A stretch of 9,672 nucleotides of DNA, taken from Candidatus Nitrosopolaris nunavutensis. GTDB taxonomy: Archaea > Thermoproteota > Nitrososphaeria > Nitrososphaerales > Nitrososphaeraceae. Positions 1-5,249 of this stretch are shown one piece after another. A program made the position numbers and the translations under genes. How positions within the stretch are numbered: the stretch's first letter is position 1; every line of letters starts with the position of its first letter. Below the pieces are notes generated by a model. The model did no database searches. It saw nothing but the letters and a program-made list of their open reading frames with translations, and was not told the DNA's origin. Location: positions 1 to 9,672 of the forward strand of contig DAOM01000134.1 in NCBI GenBank assembly GCA_002501855.1. Reading direction: 5' to 3'.

Positions 1-132
1 GATAACGCAAAGCAAAAGATGATTTAATCACAACCTTTTATTTTTTTCATGCTCGCTTGGTAACTGCATTCTGACGTTACAAAATTTACGGATACCTATG
101 CTTACATTGAATGATGATTTCTGACAAGAAAA

Positions 133-150
133 GTTCCTGCCAGCAGGAAC
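133..150. repeat. Short palindrome beyond the 3' end of the 154-507 gene
   Basis: The arms GTTCCTGC (133-140) and GCAGGAAC (143-150) are perfect reverse complements separated by CA. The hairpin lies just past the stop codon of the minus-strand gene ending at 154, so it could act at the 3' end of that transcript. No T-tract typical of archaeal termination follows it. Its TTCC...GGAA outline resembles the palindromes at 883-899 and 921-954, so it may belong to the same dispersed family. Confidence 0.6.
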
Positions 151-153
151 CAA

Positions 154-507
154 TTAAATTGAGTCATATGAAAAAGTTACAAGTTTGGTCACAAGTTCTC
201 TAAAGGGATAATCCAACATTCTCTTCGGTTCGTTTGTATTGGGATCTACTACGAATTGGTTGTACATCCTATTAACATAGTCCTGAGTGATTGCCTTTTC
301 TCTTGGTTTGACCCGAAATCCTATCGTTATCATGTCTTCTTGTTTTTCTACACCCTGCCCCTTAGAGGGGACTTGTGCTGGTTTGCTGCCATGGGGCGGT
401 CCTAATTCGGTAAAATCTATACCAACGTTATTACTCACTAAGGGATAAATTCGATAACCTGACCTTACGATATTAAGTTTAATGCGGCATTTTTTGTCTA
501 CCCACAT
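154..507 (-). CDS. Hypothetical protein, 117 residues
   Basis: I do not recognise this protein. It is an uninterrupted 117-residue reading frame of mixed, soluble-looking composition, with no membrane segment or signal peptide. The middle is rich in Gly, Pro and Lys (GPPHGSKPAQVPSKGQG, about residues 36-52). The C-terminal half looks like a compact domain (ITIGFRVKPREKAITQ, then a Tyr/Asn/Arg-rich stretch). The start is ATG at 507; the GGAGG directly before it is too close to be a useful ribosome binding site. A weak TATA-like tract on the minus strand (531-538, ACAAAAAG) would fit a leaderless transcript. It stands alone, followed by a hairpin at 133-150. Its amino acid make-up argues for a real gene, but with no known relative it could still be chance. 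Confidence 0.45.
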   Translation of the reverse strand: MWVDKKCRIKLNIVRSGYRIYPLVSNNVGIDFTELGPPHGSKPAQVPSKGQGVEKQEDMITIGFRVKPREKAITQDYVNRMYNQFVVDPNTNEPKRMLDYPFRELVTKLVTFSYDSI

Positions 508-637
508 CCTCCAGGGAGGTCAAATTACAACTTTTTGTAGATTCTTCTATAACACCCAAGAGGGTTCATTCGCACGCTCATAGGTAACATTAGGTTTTAA
601 GTTTTTGTGTAAAAATGTACGAAAATTTACGCTGCCG

Positions 638-651
638 CCCTCCCGGGAGGG
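638..651. repeat. Perfect 14-bp palindrome CCCTCCCGGGAGGG
   Basis: CCCTCCCGGGAGGG is its own reverse complement. It shares the 12-base core CCTCCCGGGAGG with the 34-bp palindrome at 921-954, about 290 bp away. In AT-rich intergenic DNA this is unlikely to be chance. It could be a protein binding site, a mobile palindromic element or an RNA hairpin. Confidence 0.65.
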
Positions 652-882
652 TACGCTGGCCCTCTAAACAAGTTGTATTCAGATAACAAACTATATGAAG
701 TTCGCCACTGCAAGGCAAATAACTTTGCAGAAAACTAGCGAAATCAAGAGTATTCGCGATCGAGGATATTACTAACAACAATAATGAATACGCATAAGAA
801 TCAAATTGACATTTCGCTCAATGGGACTAGAATTCAATACAGAAATATTCATGGGATAGAACCCACTCCAGGATATCGAATT

Positions 883-899
883 ATTCCCTGCCAGGGAAT
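883..899. repeat. Short palindrome ATTCCCT-GCC-AGGGAAT
   Basis: The arms ATTCCCT (883-889) and AGGGAAT (893-899) are perfect reverse complements around GCC. The form TTCCCTGCCAGGGAA resembles the element at 133-150 (TTCCTGC-CA-GCAGGAA). It lies only 21 bp before the 34-bp palindrome. Confidence 0.6.
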
Positions 900-920
900 T
901 TGAGATGGCGATTGTTGCAG

Positions 921-954
921 TTTGTGGCCTTCCTCCCGGGAGGAAGGCCACAAA
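921..954. repeat. Perfect 34-bp palindrome without a loop
   Basis: Positions 921-937 and 938-954 are exact reverse complements with no spacer. The arm reads TTTGTGGCCTTCCTCCC and the axis lies between 937 and 938. The bases just outside do not pair, so the symmetry ends sharply. The centre shares CCTCCCGGGAGG with the element at 638-651. As RNA it would form a very stable hairpin; as DNA it could extrude a cruciform or bind a dimeric protein. No gene directly abuts it and no T-run follows, so a simple terminator role is not favoured. Confidence 0.8.
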
Positions 955-1099
955 GATGTCGATATTGGCGTACAGATTGACAAAGATTGTTAGGATTCTC
1001 CCCTGATGAGCGAGTATCTTTTACAGTAACGCATAGACATTCATAACCAGCGTTGTGTAAGAAACAGATGGGAATTCAAAGTTAGACGAAAATAAAGGA

Positions 1100-1358
1100 T
1101 TAATCTCTATATATAACGAATTTATTGGCAGATGAAACGTAAACTATCCCCGCCACCTCAGTTTCTGCATAGGACTGTCTATTGTCTTCTCTGTAATCAC
1201 CCGCTACAAGAGTAGCGATGGATAGAATAGCATCTGGATGATCCAACACCGCGTCTACAATATATTGGGTTATCTTCTTCACGTCATGGGTTTTCTGAAT
1301 GTTTTTAGAAAGATCAATTACATTTTCTTCAGAGGGGACATTTTCATCTACTTTTCAT
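1100..1358 (-). pseudogene. Small conserved-looking protein gene with a one-base frameshift
   Basis: I do not recognise this protein. The frame ending at 1100 reads KKITQYIVDAVLDHPDAI and onward without interruption. It is open upstream past the only in-frame start (GTG, 1282) back to a TGA at 1355-1357. That upstream part also looks like protein (VDENVPSEENVIDLSKN). An ATG at 1358 lies one base out of frame, beside a run of four A. Removing one A would join MK to VDENVPSEEN and give an 85-residue protein. A TATA box at 1401-1410 fits a transcript starting just before 1358. I infer that the true start is 1358 and that the gene carries a one-base insertion, either a recent mutation or a sequencing error. 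If intact as read, a 60-residue product from GTG 1282 remains possible. Confidence 0.5.
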
Positions 1359-1377
1359 AAAACAACTTGGCCTTCGC

Positions 1378-1391
1378 CTTCCCCGGAGGAA
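1378..1391. repeat. Degenerate palindrome of the TTCC...GGAA type
   Basis: TTCCCCGGAGGAA is a near-palindrome with one mismatched pair, lying between the TATA box at 1401-1410 and the ATG at 1358. It would therefore sit near the start of that transcript, where a bound protein or hairpin could affect expression. It resembles the perfect elements at 638-651 and 921-954. Confidence 0.35.
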
Positions 1392-1400
1392 TAGCGATAG

Positions 1401-1410
1401 TTTTATACAA
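1401..1410 (-). promoter_or_regulatory. TATA box for the small gene at 1100-1358
   Basis: The minus strand reads TTGTATAAAA, close to the archaeal TATA consensus. Transcription would begin about 25 nt downstream, near 1376, giving a leader of under 20 nt before ATG 1358. This geometry supports 1358 rather than 1282 as the original start. Confidence 0.5.
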
Positions 1411-1607
1411 ATTCCAAAATCCGTGATTAGTATTAGCAAACCCTTAGGGACAAATCCGCCGTTTTTTATTCTATTTCGCATTAATTTTACTCTATTTACG
1501 AAAGTATTCGAATAACAGGACACGCAAATAACTATTTATCTAGATTGCTGCCTGAACTTAATTCGAAGACGAGAAACTTACACCAGAAGTATTGAATAAG
1601 CTTATCG

Positions 1608-1739
1608 TCATGATGGAGTGATTTCGAGTAATCGTAAATTAATGACATATAATCCACAATCGAGGAATTCAGCAACGAAAAGGAGCGCGAGAGAGATAGT
1701 GACCACAAATCGTGCGAGATATGTTATTCTTGAACGCAT
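1608..1739 (-). CDS. Possible small single-span membrane protein, 43 residues
   Basis: From ATG 1739 the frame gives a 43-residue peptide. It has a basic N-terminus (MRSR), one hydrophobic segment (FVVTISLALLFVAEF, about residues 11-25) and a short polar tail. The frame is open further upstream to a TTG at 1829, but those residues look less protein-like. No clear TATA box was found. It is divergent from the LEA14-like gene. Hydrophobic frames arise by chance in T-rich DNA, so confidence is low. Confidence 0.22.
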   Translation of the reverse strand: MRSRITYLARFVVTISLALLFVAEFLDCGLYVINLRLLEITPS

Positions 1740-1970
1740 GGATTGAACATTTGCGCTGCCTTCATTTCCAGACTCGATTTGCTTTCTTGTTATTATGTTA
1801 TTAGTTCTGGTGTGTATCAAATATGTCAAAAGTGTAGCAACAGTGAGGATAGTTCTTAGAAAGAGAATTTTGCCGTGGGTTCTTAAAAATGCAACTATCC
1901 GCGAAGAATACCCGCGAATTATAAACGCTTGTAATTATTATGTTATATTATCCACGTTATCAGAAGAAAG

Positions 1971-1978
1971 GTTTTAAT
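1971..1978 (+). promoter_or_regulatory. Possible BRE/TATA element before the LEA14-like gene
   Basis: TTTTAATT at 1972-1979, preceded by the purine-rich GAAAGG, resembles an archaeal BRE plus TATA element. It lies 33-40 nt before ATG 2012, which implies a leader of roughly 10-15 nt. Other AT-rich tracts nearby (such as 1984-1990) are alternatives. Confidence 0.3.
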
Positions 1979-2011
1979 TCACTCTTATATTCAGCTACCC
2001 TTGGACAAATT

Positions 2012-2518
2012 ATGTTCCTAAGTCGCCGCAGGATTGTTCTTATCGCAGCAATCGCAGCAGTTGCTATATCAATTGTTTTATTGCCGACGATTCAAACTAT
2101 CACTCTTCCAACCAATATAAATACGGTAAGCATAGCGCTTGCCAAGGTAGAACTTGTAAATGTAACTGGCAGTAGTTTGATCAATCTAAATGTATTTTTT
2201 AGCGTTCACAATCCGACCGAAAAGACATTGACAACTTCCGGAATCGATTACCAGCTGTTCGCAGATGGTACTCTGTTAGGTCAAGGATCATTATCCTACG
2301 CGGATGCTCCAGTTAATGGAAGACCTCAACTATTCTCTAACACTACAATAATATTACAATCGCAATTCCCAATTGTTAACTCTCATTCTAATTCCCAGAT
2401 CTTCAAAGTAATACAAAATCCTGCAACACTCAAGCAGATCAAATGGAAAGCCGAAGGTGTAGTAGATCTGGAATCCGGAGTTAGTTCAGCATCAAAACAG
2501 TTTAGCACTGTTCTTTAA
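2012..2518 (+). CDS. Membrane-anchored LEA14-like (WHy/LEA_2 domain) protein
   Basis: The 168-residue product has a basic N-terminus (MFLSRRR) followed by one hydrophobic helix (about residues 8-26, IVLIAAIAAVAISIVLLP), so it is probably anchored with its domain outside the cytoplasm. Residues 40-165 look like a LEA14/WHy beta-sandwich: a stretch matching ALAKVELVNVTG, then FFSVHNPTEKTLTTSGIDYQ and LFADGTLLGQGSL, in which the Asn-Pro pair and the 'xGxxLGxG' turn are typical. Such proteins are linked to desiccation or osmotic stress in plants and bacteria; the archaeal role is not established. I chose ATG 2012 over the upstream ATG 1940 because the added 24 residues would bury the signal anchor. 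No partner gene adjoins it. Confidence 0.72.
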   Translation: MFLSRRRIVLIAAIAAVAISIVLLPTIQTITLPTNINTVSIALAKVELVNVTGSSLINLNVFFSVHNPTEKTLTTSGIDYQLFADGTLLGQGSLSYADAPVNGRPQLFSNTTIILQSQFPIVNSHSNSQIFKVIQNPATLKQIKWKAEGVVDLESGVSSASKQFSTVL

Positions 2519-2691
2519 TCTTATTCAGTAGAACAGACACAGCTTAGATTACCACAGCCTGTCGTATAAACGGACTGTAAACACTGCACTTGTAGAAATC
2601 ATCATGAGGTCTAGGGCGTAGGCTAACACTAACGCACTCAGACAATTCCAAGAGATATTTGCGGACAAAAACCAACTTTGATTTCATTTAG
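2519..2691. other. Short intergenic spacer with nothing recognised
   Basis: No convincing gene, hairpin or RNA was seen between the LEA14-like stop codon and the repeat array at 2692. A TATA-like CGTATAAACGG lies near 2563-2573 but has no sensible downstream start. The stretch ends just before the operator-like repeats. Confidence 0.4.
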
Positions 2692-2731
2692 AATATACTA
2701 TATAGACTATATAGAGTCTACAATATACTAT
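2692..2731. promoter_or_regulatory. Operator-like repeat array upstream of a TATA box
   Basis: AATATACTAT occurs twice, at 2692-2701 and 2722-2731, exactly 30 bp apart (about three helical turns). Between them ACTATATAG is tandemly repeated (2697-2705 and 2706-2714), and TAGACT (2703-2708) mirrors AGTCTA (2715-2720). The array ends 10 bp before the TATA box at 2741-2748, a usual position for an archaeal activator or repressor. The gene it would control is now a pseudogene. Confidence 0.5.
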
Positions 2732-2740
2732 GAGGGGACG

Positions 2741-2748
2741 TTTATAAA
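2741..2748 (+). promoter_or_regulatory. TATA box of the decayed sensor gene
   Basis: TTTATAAA matches the archaeal TATA consensus. It lies about 37 nt before GTG 2785, where the first recognisable sensor-kinase residues begin, implying transcription from about 2770. The promoter looks better preserved than the gene it serves. Confidence 0.5.
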
Positions 2749-2784
2749 GTCATATACCGAACTACTACCAATATGTGACAATTT

Positions 2785-3600
2785 GTGAGAATTTCACCAA
2801 ATGAGGGTACTGAAAAGACAGAAAGTCTTGTATGGTATTGAAAATACTACCAAAACAATATTAGGATTTTTATCAAGAGCAAAGCTGGGATATGTACGCT
2901 GATCATACGTGGCCATCTGGATCAATGGGAATTGATTTGTTTAAGAAAGCATTACAAGATATTAAAAGAAGAAGAGTAAAGTCAAGGTACATCGTGGAAA
3001 TTACCAAAGATAACTTACCTTATTGCAAAGAGCTGATGAAAATTGATGAACTTCGTCATTTGCAAGGAATCAAAGGTAACTTTGCTATTAGTGAAAGAGA
3101 ATACATAGCTTCTGCAACGCTGTAAGAAGCAACATTATTGCAACAAATAATCTATAGTAATGTAAGAGCAATTTTAGAACAGCATAAATATCTATTTGAA
3201 ACTCTCTGGAATAAAGCAATACCGGCGGACCAAAAAATAAAAGAAATTGAAGAAGGGGTTATTCCTAGCTTTATAGATACTATTGCAGATCCCAACGGAA
3301 TTCAAAAGACTATTTTCGATCTTATCCAAACGGCTGATCATGAAATATTGATAACCTTCCCACCAGCTAATACTTTTCGACGACCGTCAAGAACGCTTGG
3401 GAGTAATAAAATTATTAGAAGAAGCATCGGTGAAACGTAGTGTAGCCATCAGAATCAGAAATATGTAACATTAAAGTTTTTAGAAGAAGGACATGAAGAA
3501 GTAGAAAAAGGATCACAGAAACAACAGATTGAGATTAGATATCTTGAACAATCTTTGCAAACCAAGATCACAGCCATTGCACTAGCCGACGGCTACACCG
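2785..3600 (+). pseudogene. Decayed input region of a sensor histidine kinase, Nitrososphaera type
   Basis: Pieces in different frames, read in order, match a sensory region I recall from large Thaumarchaeal histidine kinases: SPNEGTEKTE (frame of 2785), VLYGIENTTKTILGFLSRAK (from 2825), YADHTWPSGSMGIDLFKKAL (from 2895), ELRHLQGIKGNF, then IIYSNVRAILEQHKYLFETL and NKAIPADQKIKEIEEGV. Next come RQERLGVIKLLEEASVKRSV (from about 3385) and IEIRYLEQSLQTKITAIAL (to about 3590). The lesions are frameshifts near 2824, 2887 and 3384, an in-frame TAA at 3123-3125, a TAA at 3466-3468 and a further frame change before 3516. One residue seems missing before DELRHL. The PAS and kinase modules expected after this region are absent; the reading stops short of the tRNA gene. 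With about six lesions in 800 bp, against none in the 1.47-kb glutamine synthetase gene, this is true decay rather than poor sequence. Confidence 0.7.
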
Positions 3601-3714
3601 GAAATTATTATTCCATCTGTTCTCAACGTGTGAAATTCCAGTTGGAAGACATGTACTGTATTTACAGTTCCAGTATATGGATTCGTATATATGGTGCGGT
3701 CACCGGGATTTGAA

Positions 3715-3743
3715 CTCCCGCTCTACCTTTAACAAGGTAGAGT
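3715..3743 (-). other. Noncanonical tRNA intron, 29 nt, at position 53/54
   Basis: The insert lies between G53 (3744) and T54 (3714), inside the T-arm. It fits the archaeal bulge-helix-bulge motif exactly: central helix CCCG (3749-3746) with CGGG (3720-3717), bulges GGA and AGT each cut after the second base, and a 9-bp intron hairpin CTCTACCTT/AAGGTAGAG with loop GTTA. Cleavage by the tRNA splicing endonuclease leaves a perfect CCGGG/CCCGG T-stem. The outer helix is weak (A3750-T3713 only), as in relaxed motifs. Confidence 0.88.
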
Positions 3744-3758
3744 CCCGGGTTACGGGCT

Positions 3759-3786
3759 GTCCTCGTATTCATGGACATGAAATACC
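3759..3786 (-). other. Canonical tRNA intron, 28 nt, at position 37/38
   Basis: The intron follows A37 (3787) and ends before A38 (3758). The central helix pairs CTTC (3792-3789) with GAGG (3764-3761), including one G-T pair. The bulges are CAG and ACA, and the inner helix GTATTT (3785-3780) pairs with GAATAC (3770-3765) with one wobble. The anticodon lies partly in the central helix, as usual for archaeal pre-tRNAs. Confidence 0.88.
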
Positions 3787-3858
3787 TGGAAGGCCAGTGT
3801 CCTGACCAAACTAGACGATGACCGCACACCTACGTCCAAGTAGCCGAGCATATCGTAG

Positions 3859-3881
3859 ATATTAAATCTTAACGATTTAAT
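3859..3881 (-). promoter_or_regulatory. tRNA promoter region with an 8-bp inverted repeat
   Basis: On the minus strand TTTAATAT (3866-3859) is a TATA-like box about 35 nt before tRNA G1 at 3825, implying a start near 3836. It overlaps the inverted repeat ATTAAATC (3861-3868) / GATTTAAT (3874-3881) with the 5-base spacer TTAAC. The repeat lies just beyond the stop codon of the gene ending at 3906, so it might also help end that transcript. Confidence 0.45.
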
Positions 3882-3905
3882 CTGACTACTAGGTATGCAC
3901 AATCG

Positions 3906-4472
3906 CTATTTTTCAGGGAATATGTGGTTTAGAAGCATATTGATTGCTTTATCTTTTGCTTTCTTTTTGTAATACTCAGAATTTTTTCTCGGAGCTTCAA
4001 ACGCCCTTTCTTGTTCAACTTCGTGGACAGGTCTGTGATCTAAAGCTCCCTCGAATTGAACTCTATATCCCTTAAACTTGGATACTACAATAGAGTCGTA
4101 AATATCTCTTTGCCAAACAGAGCCGACGAAATAGATATGGGGAGGATTAATCCGCGATTTAATCATATCTAGAACTCGGTCAAAAGTTTGGGCAATATTC
4201 TTTGGGCTGGAGTCTATCACAATTATTTTTTCGTCAACTCCTTCTTTTAGCAATGCTTCTTTAACCACTCCCACAGATTCTGGGTTTGCGACAACGACTA
4301 TTGTAGTTTTATGCTTATCTGGCTTCGAACGTGTAATAATCCTCAGGGTGTCCAGACATACTTTTACCCGTTCGAGCATGTAATCAGGTAAGCTTCGTCC
4401 ATCTGTGGGTCTTTCTAGATATATTGCATAAAGTATGACTAGATTGCCCTCCGTAAATCGGTGTTCCGACAT
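3906..4472 (-). CDS. DUF218 / YdcF-ElyC-like protein, probable
   Basis: The 188-residue protein has an alternating hydrophobic strand and helix pattern like the DUF218 (YdcF/SanA/ElyC) fold. Residues 33-48 (LERVKVCLDTLRII) form the first helix; TTIVVVANPES (56-66) is a strand and turn; VVKEALLKEGVDEKIIVID (69-87) is the 'member-specific helix then ligand strand' typical of the family; SSPKNIAQT (88-96) matches the S-x-N-T motif region; PHIYFVGSVWQRDIY (111-125) matches the strand before the Arg/His of the active-like pocket. The tail (160-188) is basic. No membrane anchor is seen, unlike bacterial ElyC/SanA. The family's biochemical role is unsettled. Start ATG 4472 follows a TATA box at 4505-4512 by about 33 nt. 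It is followed by the tRNA gene, on the same strand. Confidence 0.55.
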   Translation of the reverse strand: MSEHRFTEGNLVILYAIYLERPTDGRSLPDYMLERVKVCLDTLRIITRSKPDKHKTTIVVVANPESVGVVKEALLKEGVDEKIIVIDSSPKNIAQTFDRVLDMIKSRINPPHIYFVGSVWQRDIYDSIVVSKFKGYRVQFEGALDHRPVHEVEQERAFEAPRKNSEYYKKKAKDKAINMLLNHIFPEK

Positions 4473-4503
4473 AATGTCTATTGCGGGTCATCATATGTTT
4501 CAC

Positions 4504-4514
4504 ATTTATATATT
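4504..4514. promoter_or_regulatory. Two-way TATA box
   Basis: The tract TTTATATATTA is AT-symmetric. On the minus strand it gives TATATAAA about 33 nt before ATG 4472, serving the DUF218-like gene. On the plus strand TTTATATA lies about 26 nt before ATG 4531, a leaderless arrangement for the small ORF there. The minus-strand use is the more credible. Confidence 0.45.
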
Positions 4515-4530
4515 ACCCGTAGATGCTAGC

Positions 4531-4686
4531 ATGGCATTAAACGATCTATTCTTTGTTGATAGACGAAAGCTGCGGATGTTTAGTGGAGGGCTAAAAAATT
4601 ATGATGTTGATGAAAACCTCGGACTCAAAAAGTACCATGAATTATTCTGTTTTTCGATAAGAACTAATTTCTATTGGAGCAAATAA
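4531..4686 (+). CDS. Possible small protein, 51 residues
   Basis: I do not recognise this protein. From ATG 4531 the frame gives 51 residues (MALNDLFFVDRRKLRMFSGG at the start), mixed in charge with several aromatic residues and no membrane span. The main support is position: a TATA box lies about 26 nt upstream, which would make the A of ATG the transcription start. The frame is also open upstream to 4474 and 4435, overlapping the start of the opposite gene, but no promoter fits those starts. It could be chance. Confidence 0.27.
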   Translation: MALNDLFFVDRRKLRMFSGGLKNYDVDENLGLKKYHELFCFSIRTNFYWSK

Positions 4687-4741
4687 GAGCTCTTTCCTTG
4701 CGAGAAAAAGATTAATTGTATATCTACTTCAACCTTTAATA

Positions 4742-5065
4742 CTACCAAGAAGCGACTTTTTTTGGAGCGGAAACTTGCCTTTCCAACTCGTCTAAACGTT
4801 GTACTGTCTCAGGATTCCCGCGTAACTCAGAAAAAGATTTGTCGTATCTGATTCTTTGCATGACCGCCAGAACATCTTCGATTGTCACACCATGTTTTAT
4901 GTCGTATTCTATCTGCTTAGCGCAGCTCGAAATAGTACCGTATTTTTTGAAATTACGCTTTTCAAAAGATGACGCATCGGGAGATATGCCTTTGATATAA
5001 CGGATGATAATCTTTTCGACATGTTCTAAATGCCAGTCTTTCATGGCAAAATTGTTGGGTTTCAT
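4742..5065 (-). CDS. Hypothetical protein, 107 residues
   Basis: I do not recognise this protein. From ATG 5065 it is 107 residues, soluble, charged and probably mostly helical: DWHLEHVEKIIIRYIKG (10-26), a Lys/Phe-rich patch (SSFEKRNFKKYGT, 32-44), CAKQIEYDIKHGVTIEDVLA (48-67) and a final helix NPETVQRLDELERQV (84-98). The spacing of helices resembles a small DNA- or protein-binding domain, but no known motif is clear. A TTG at 5083 would add six residues. I prefer ATG 5065 because a TATA-like box (5086-5093, AATATAAG) lies about 24 nt upstream, fitting leaderless transcription. It is convergent with nothing nearby and divergent from the Lrp/AsnC gene. Confidence 0.6.
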   Translation of the reverse strand: MKPNNFAMKDWHLEHVEKIIIRYIKGISPDASSFEKRNFKKYGTISSCAKQIEYDIKHGVTIEDVLAVMQRIRYDKSFSELRGNPETVQRLDELERQVSAPKKVASW

Positions 5066-5085
5066 TAGGCGTGTCCCTCTCAACC

Positions 5086-5093
5086 TTATATTA
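5086..5093 (-). promoter_or_regulatory. TATA box of the 4742-5065 gene
   Basis: The minus strand reads AATATAAG at 5093-5086, about 24 nt upstream of ATG 5065. A second AT-rich tract, TTTAAATA at 5112-5105, would suit the TTG at 5083 instead. Either implies a leaderless transcript. Confidence 0.4.
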
Positions 5094-5180
5094 CCAAAAA
5101 AGGATATTTAAATTGAAGTATAATAGAATAATCACGTTATCAGCTAATGTATCACTATGCTCATATTCTGCTCCGACTTT

Positions 5181-5244
5181 CATCCAAGATCAGCCTCTAA
5201 TGTGGATGCAATAAAAGTATATAACAGGTGATGGCGTACATCCA
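5181..5244. promoter_or_regulatory. Three CATCCA half-sites around the Lrp/AsnC promoter
   Basis: CATCCA occurs at 5181-5186 and 5239-5244, with its reverse complement TGGATG at 5203-5208. Two copies lie upstream of the TATA box and one between it and the start codon. Many Lrp/AsnC regulators control their own genes through repeated sites of this sort. The hexamer is short, so autoregulation is an inference. Confidence 0.3.
5217..5224 (+). promoter_or_regulatory. TATA box of the Lrp/AsnC gene
   Basis: GTATATAA, preceded by the A-rich ATAAAA, matches the archaeal TATA consensus. Its 3' edge lies 25 nt before ATG 5250, so transcription should start at or next to the initiation codon. This supports ATG 5250 over the out-of-frame ATGs at 5231 and 5245. 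Confidence 0.6.
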
Positions 5245-5249
5245 ATGGC

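Larger units (their letters stand above)
508..1099. other. Intergenic stretch with GC-rich palindromes, no convincing gene
   Basis: Nothing here codes convincingly. The stretch holds palindromes at 638-651, 883-899 and 921-954, plus a weaker CCTCC-AG-GGAGG at 508-519. A 39-codon plus-strand ORF at 784-903 (beginning MNTHKNQIDISLNG) reads like protein and ends just after the palindrome at 883-899. It lacks a TATA box about 25 nt upstream, so it is recorded only as a possible relic. Otherwise the DNA is AT-rich. Confidence 0.5.
3692..3825 (-). tRNA. tRNA-Gly(UCC) with two introns
   Basis: Exons at 3825-3787, 3758-3744 and 3714-3695 join into a 74-nt cloverleaf. The acceptor stem GCGGTCA/TGACCGC has 7 bp, and the D-stem GTCT/GGAC includes one G-T pair. 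The anticodon TCC is at 3790-3788, after C32 T33. The T-stem CCGGG/CCCGG encloses the loop TTCAAAT, and the discriminator is A3695. An encoded CCA follows at 3694-3692. Without removing the second insert no proper T-stem forms, since the base pairs at 3744-3748 are split from TTCAAAT by 29 nt. The anticodon stem CTGGC/GCCCG has one U28-C42 mismatch; all other pairs fit. Glycine identity rests on the anticodon and on the resemblance of the acceptor and anticodon arms to archaeal tRNA-Gly. An upstream TATA-like box lies at 3859-3866. Confidence 0.9.

Noticed and set aside
358..370. CCCCT-TAG-AGGGG hairpin
   Set aside because: It lies inside a coding frame, explained by Pro-Ser-Lys-Gly codons, and does not match the palindrome family.
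590..781. 63-residue minus-strand frame
   Set aside because: It runs through the palindrome at 638-651, has no promoter and looks like chance.
1795..1977. 60-residue plus-strand frame upstream of the LEA14-like gene
   Set aside because: No promoter, odd composition, and it overlaps both the opposite small frame and the promoter region of the next gene.
1940..2011. Upstream in-frame ATG extending the LEA14-like protein by 24 residues
   Set aside because: The added residues would precede a normal basic-hydrophobic anchor that starts well at ATG 2012.
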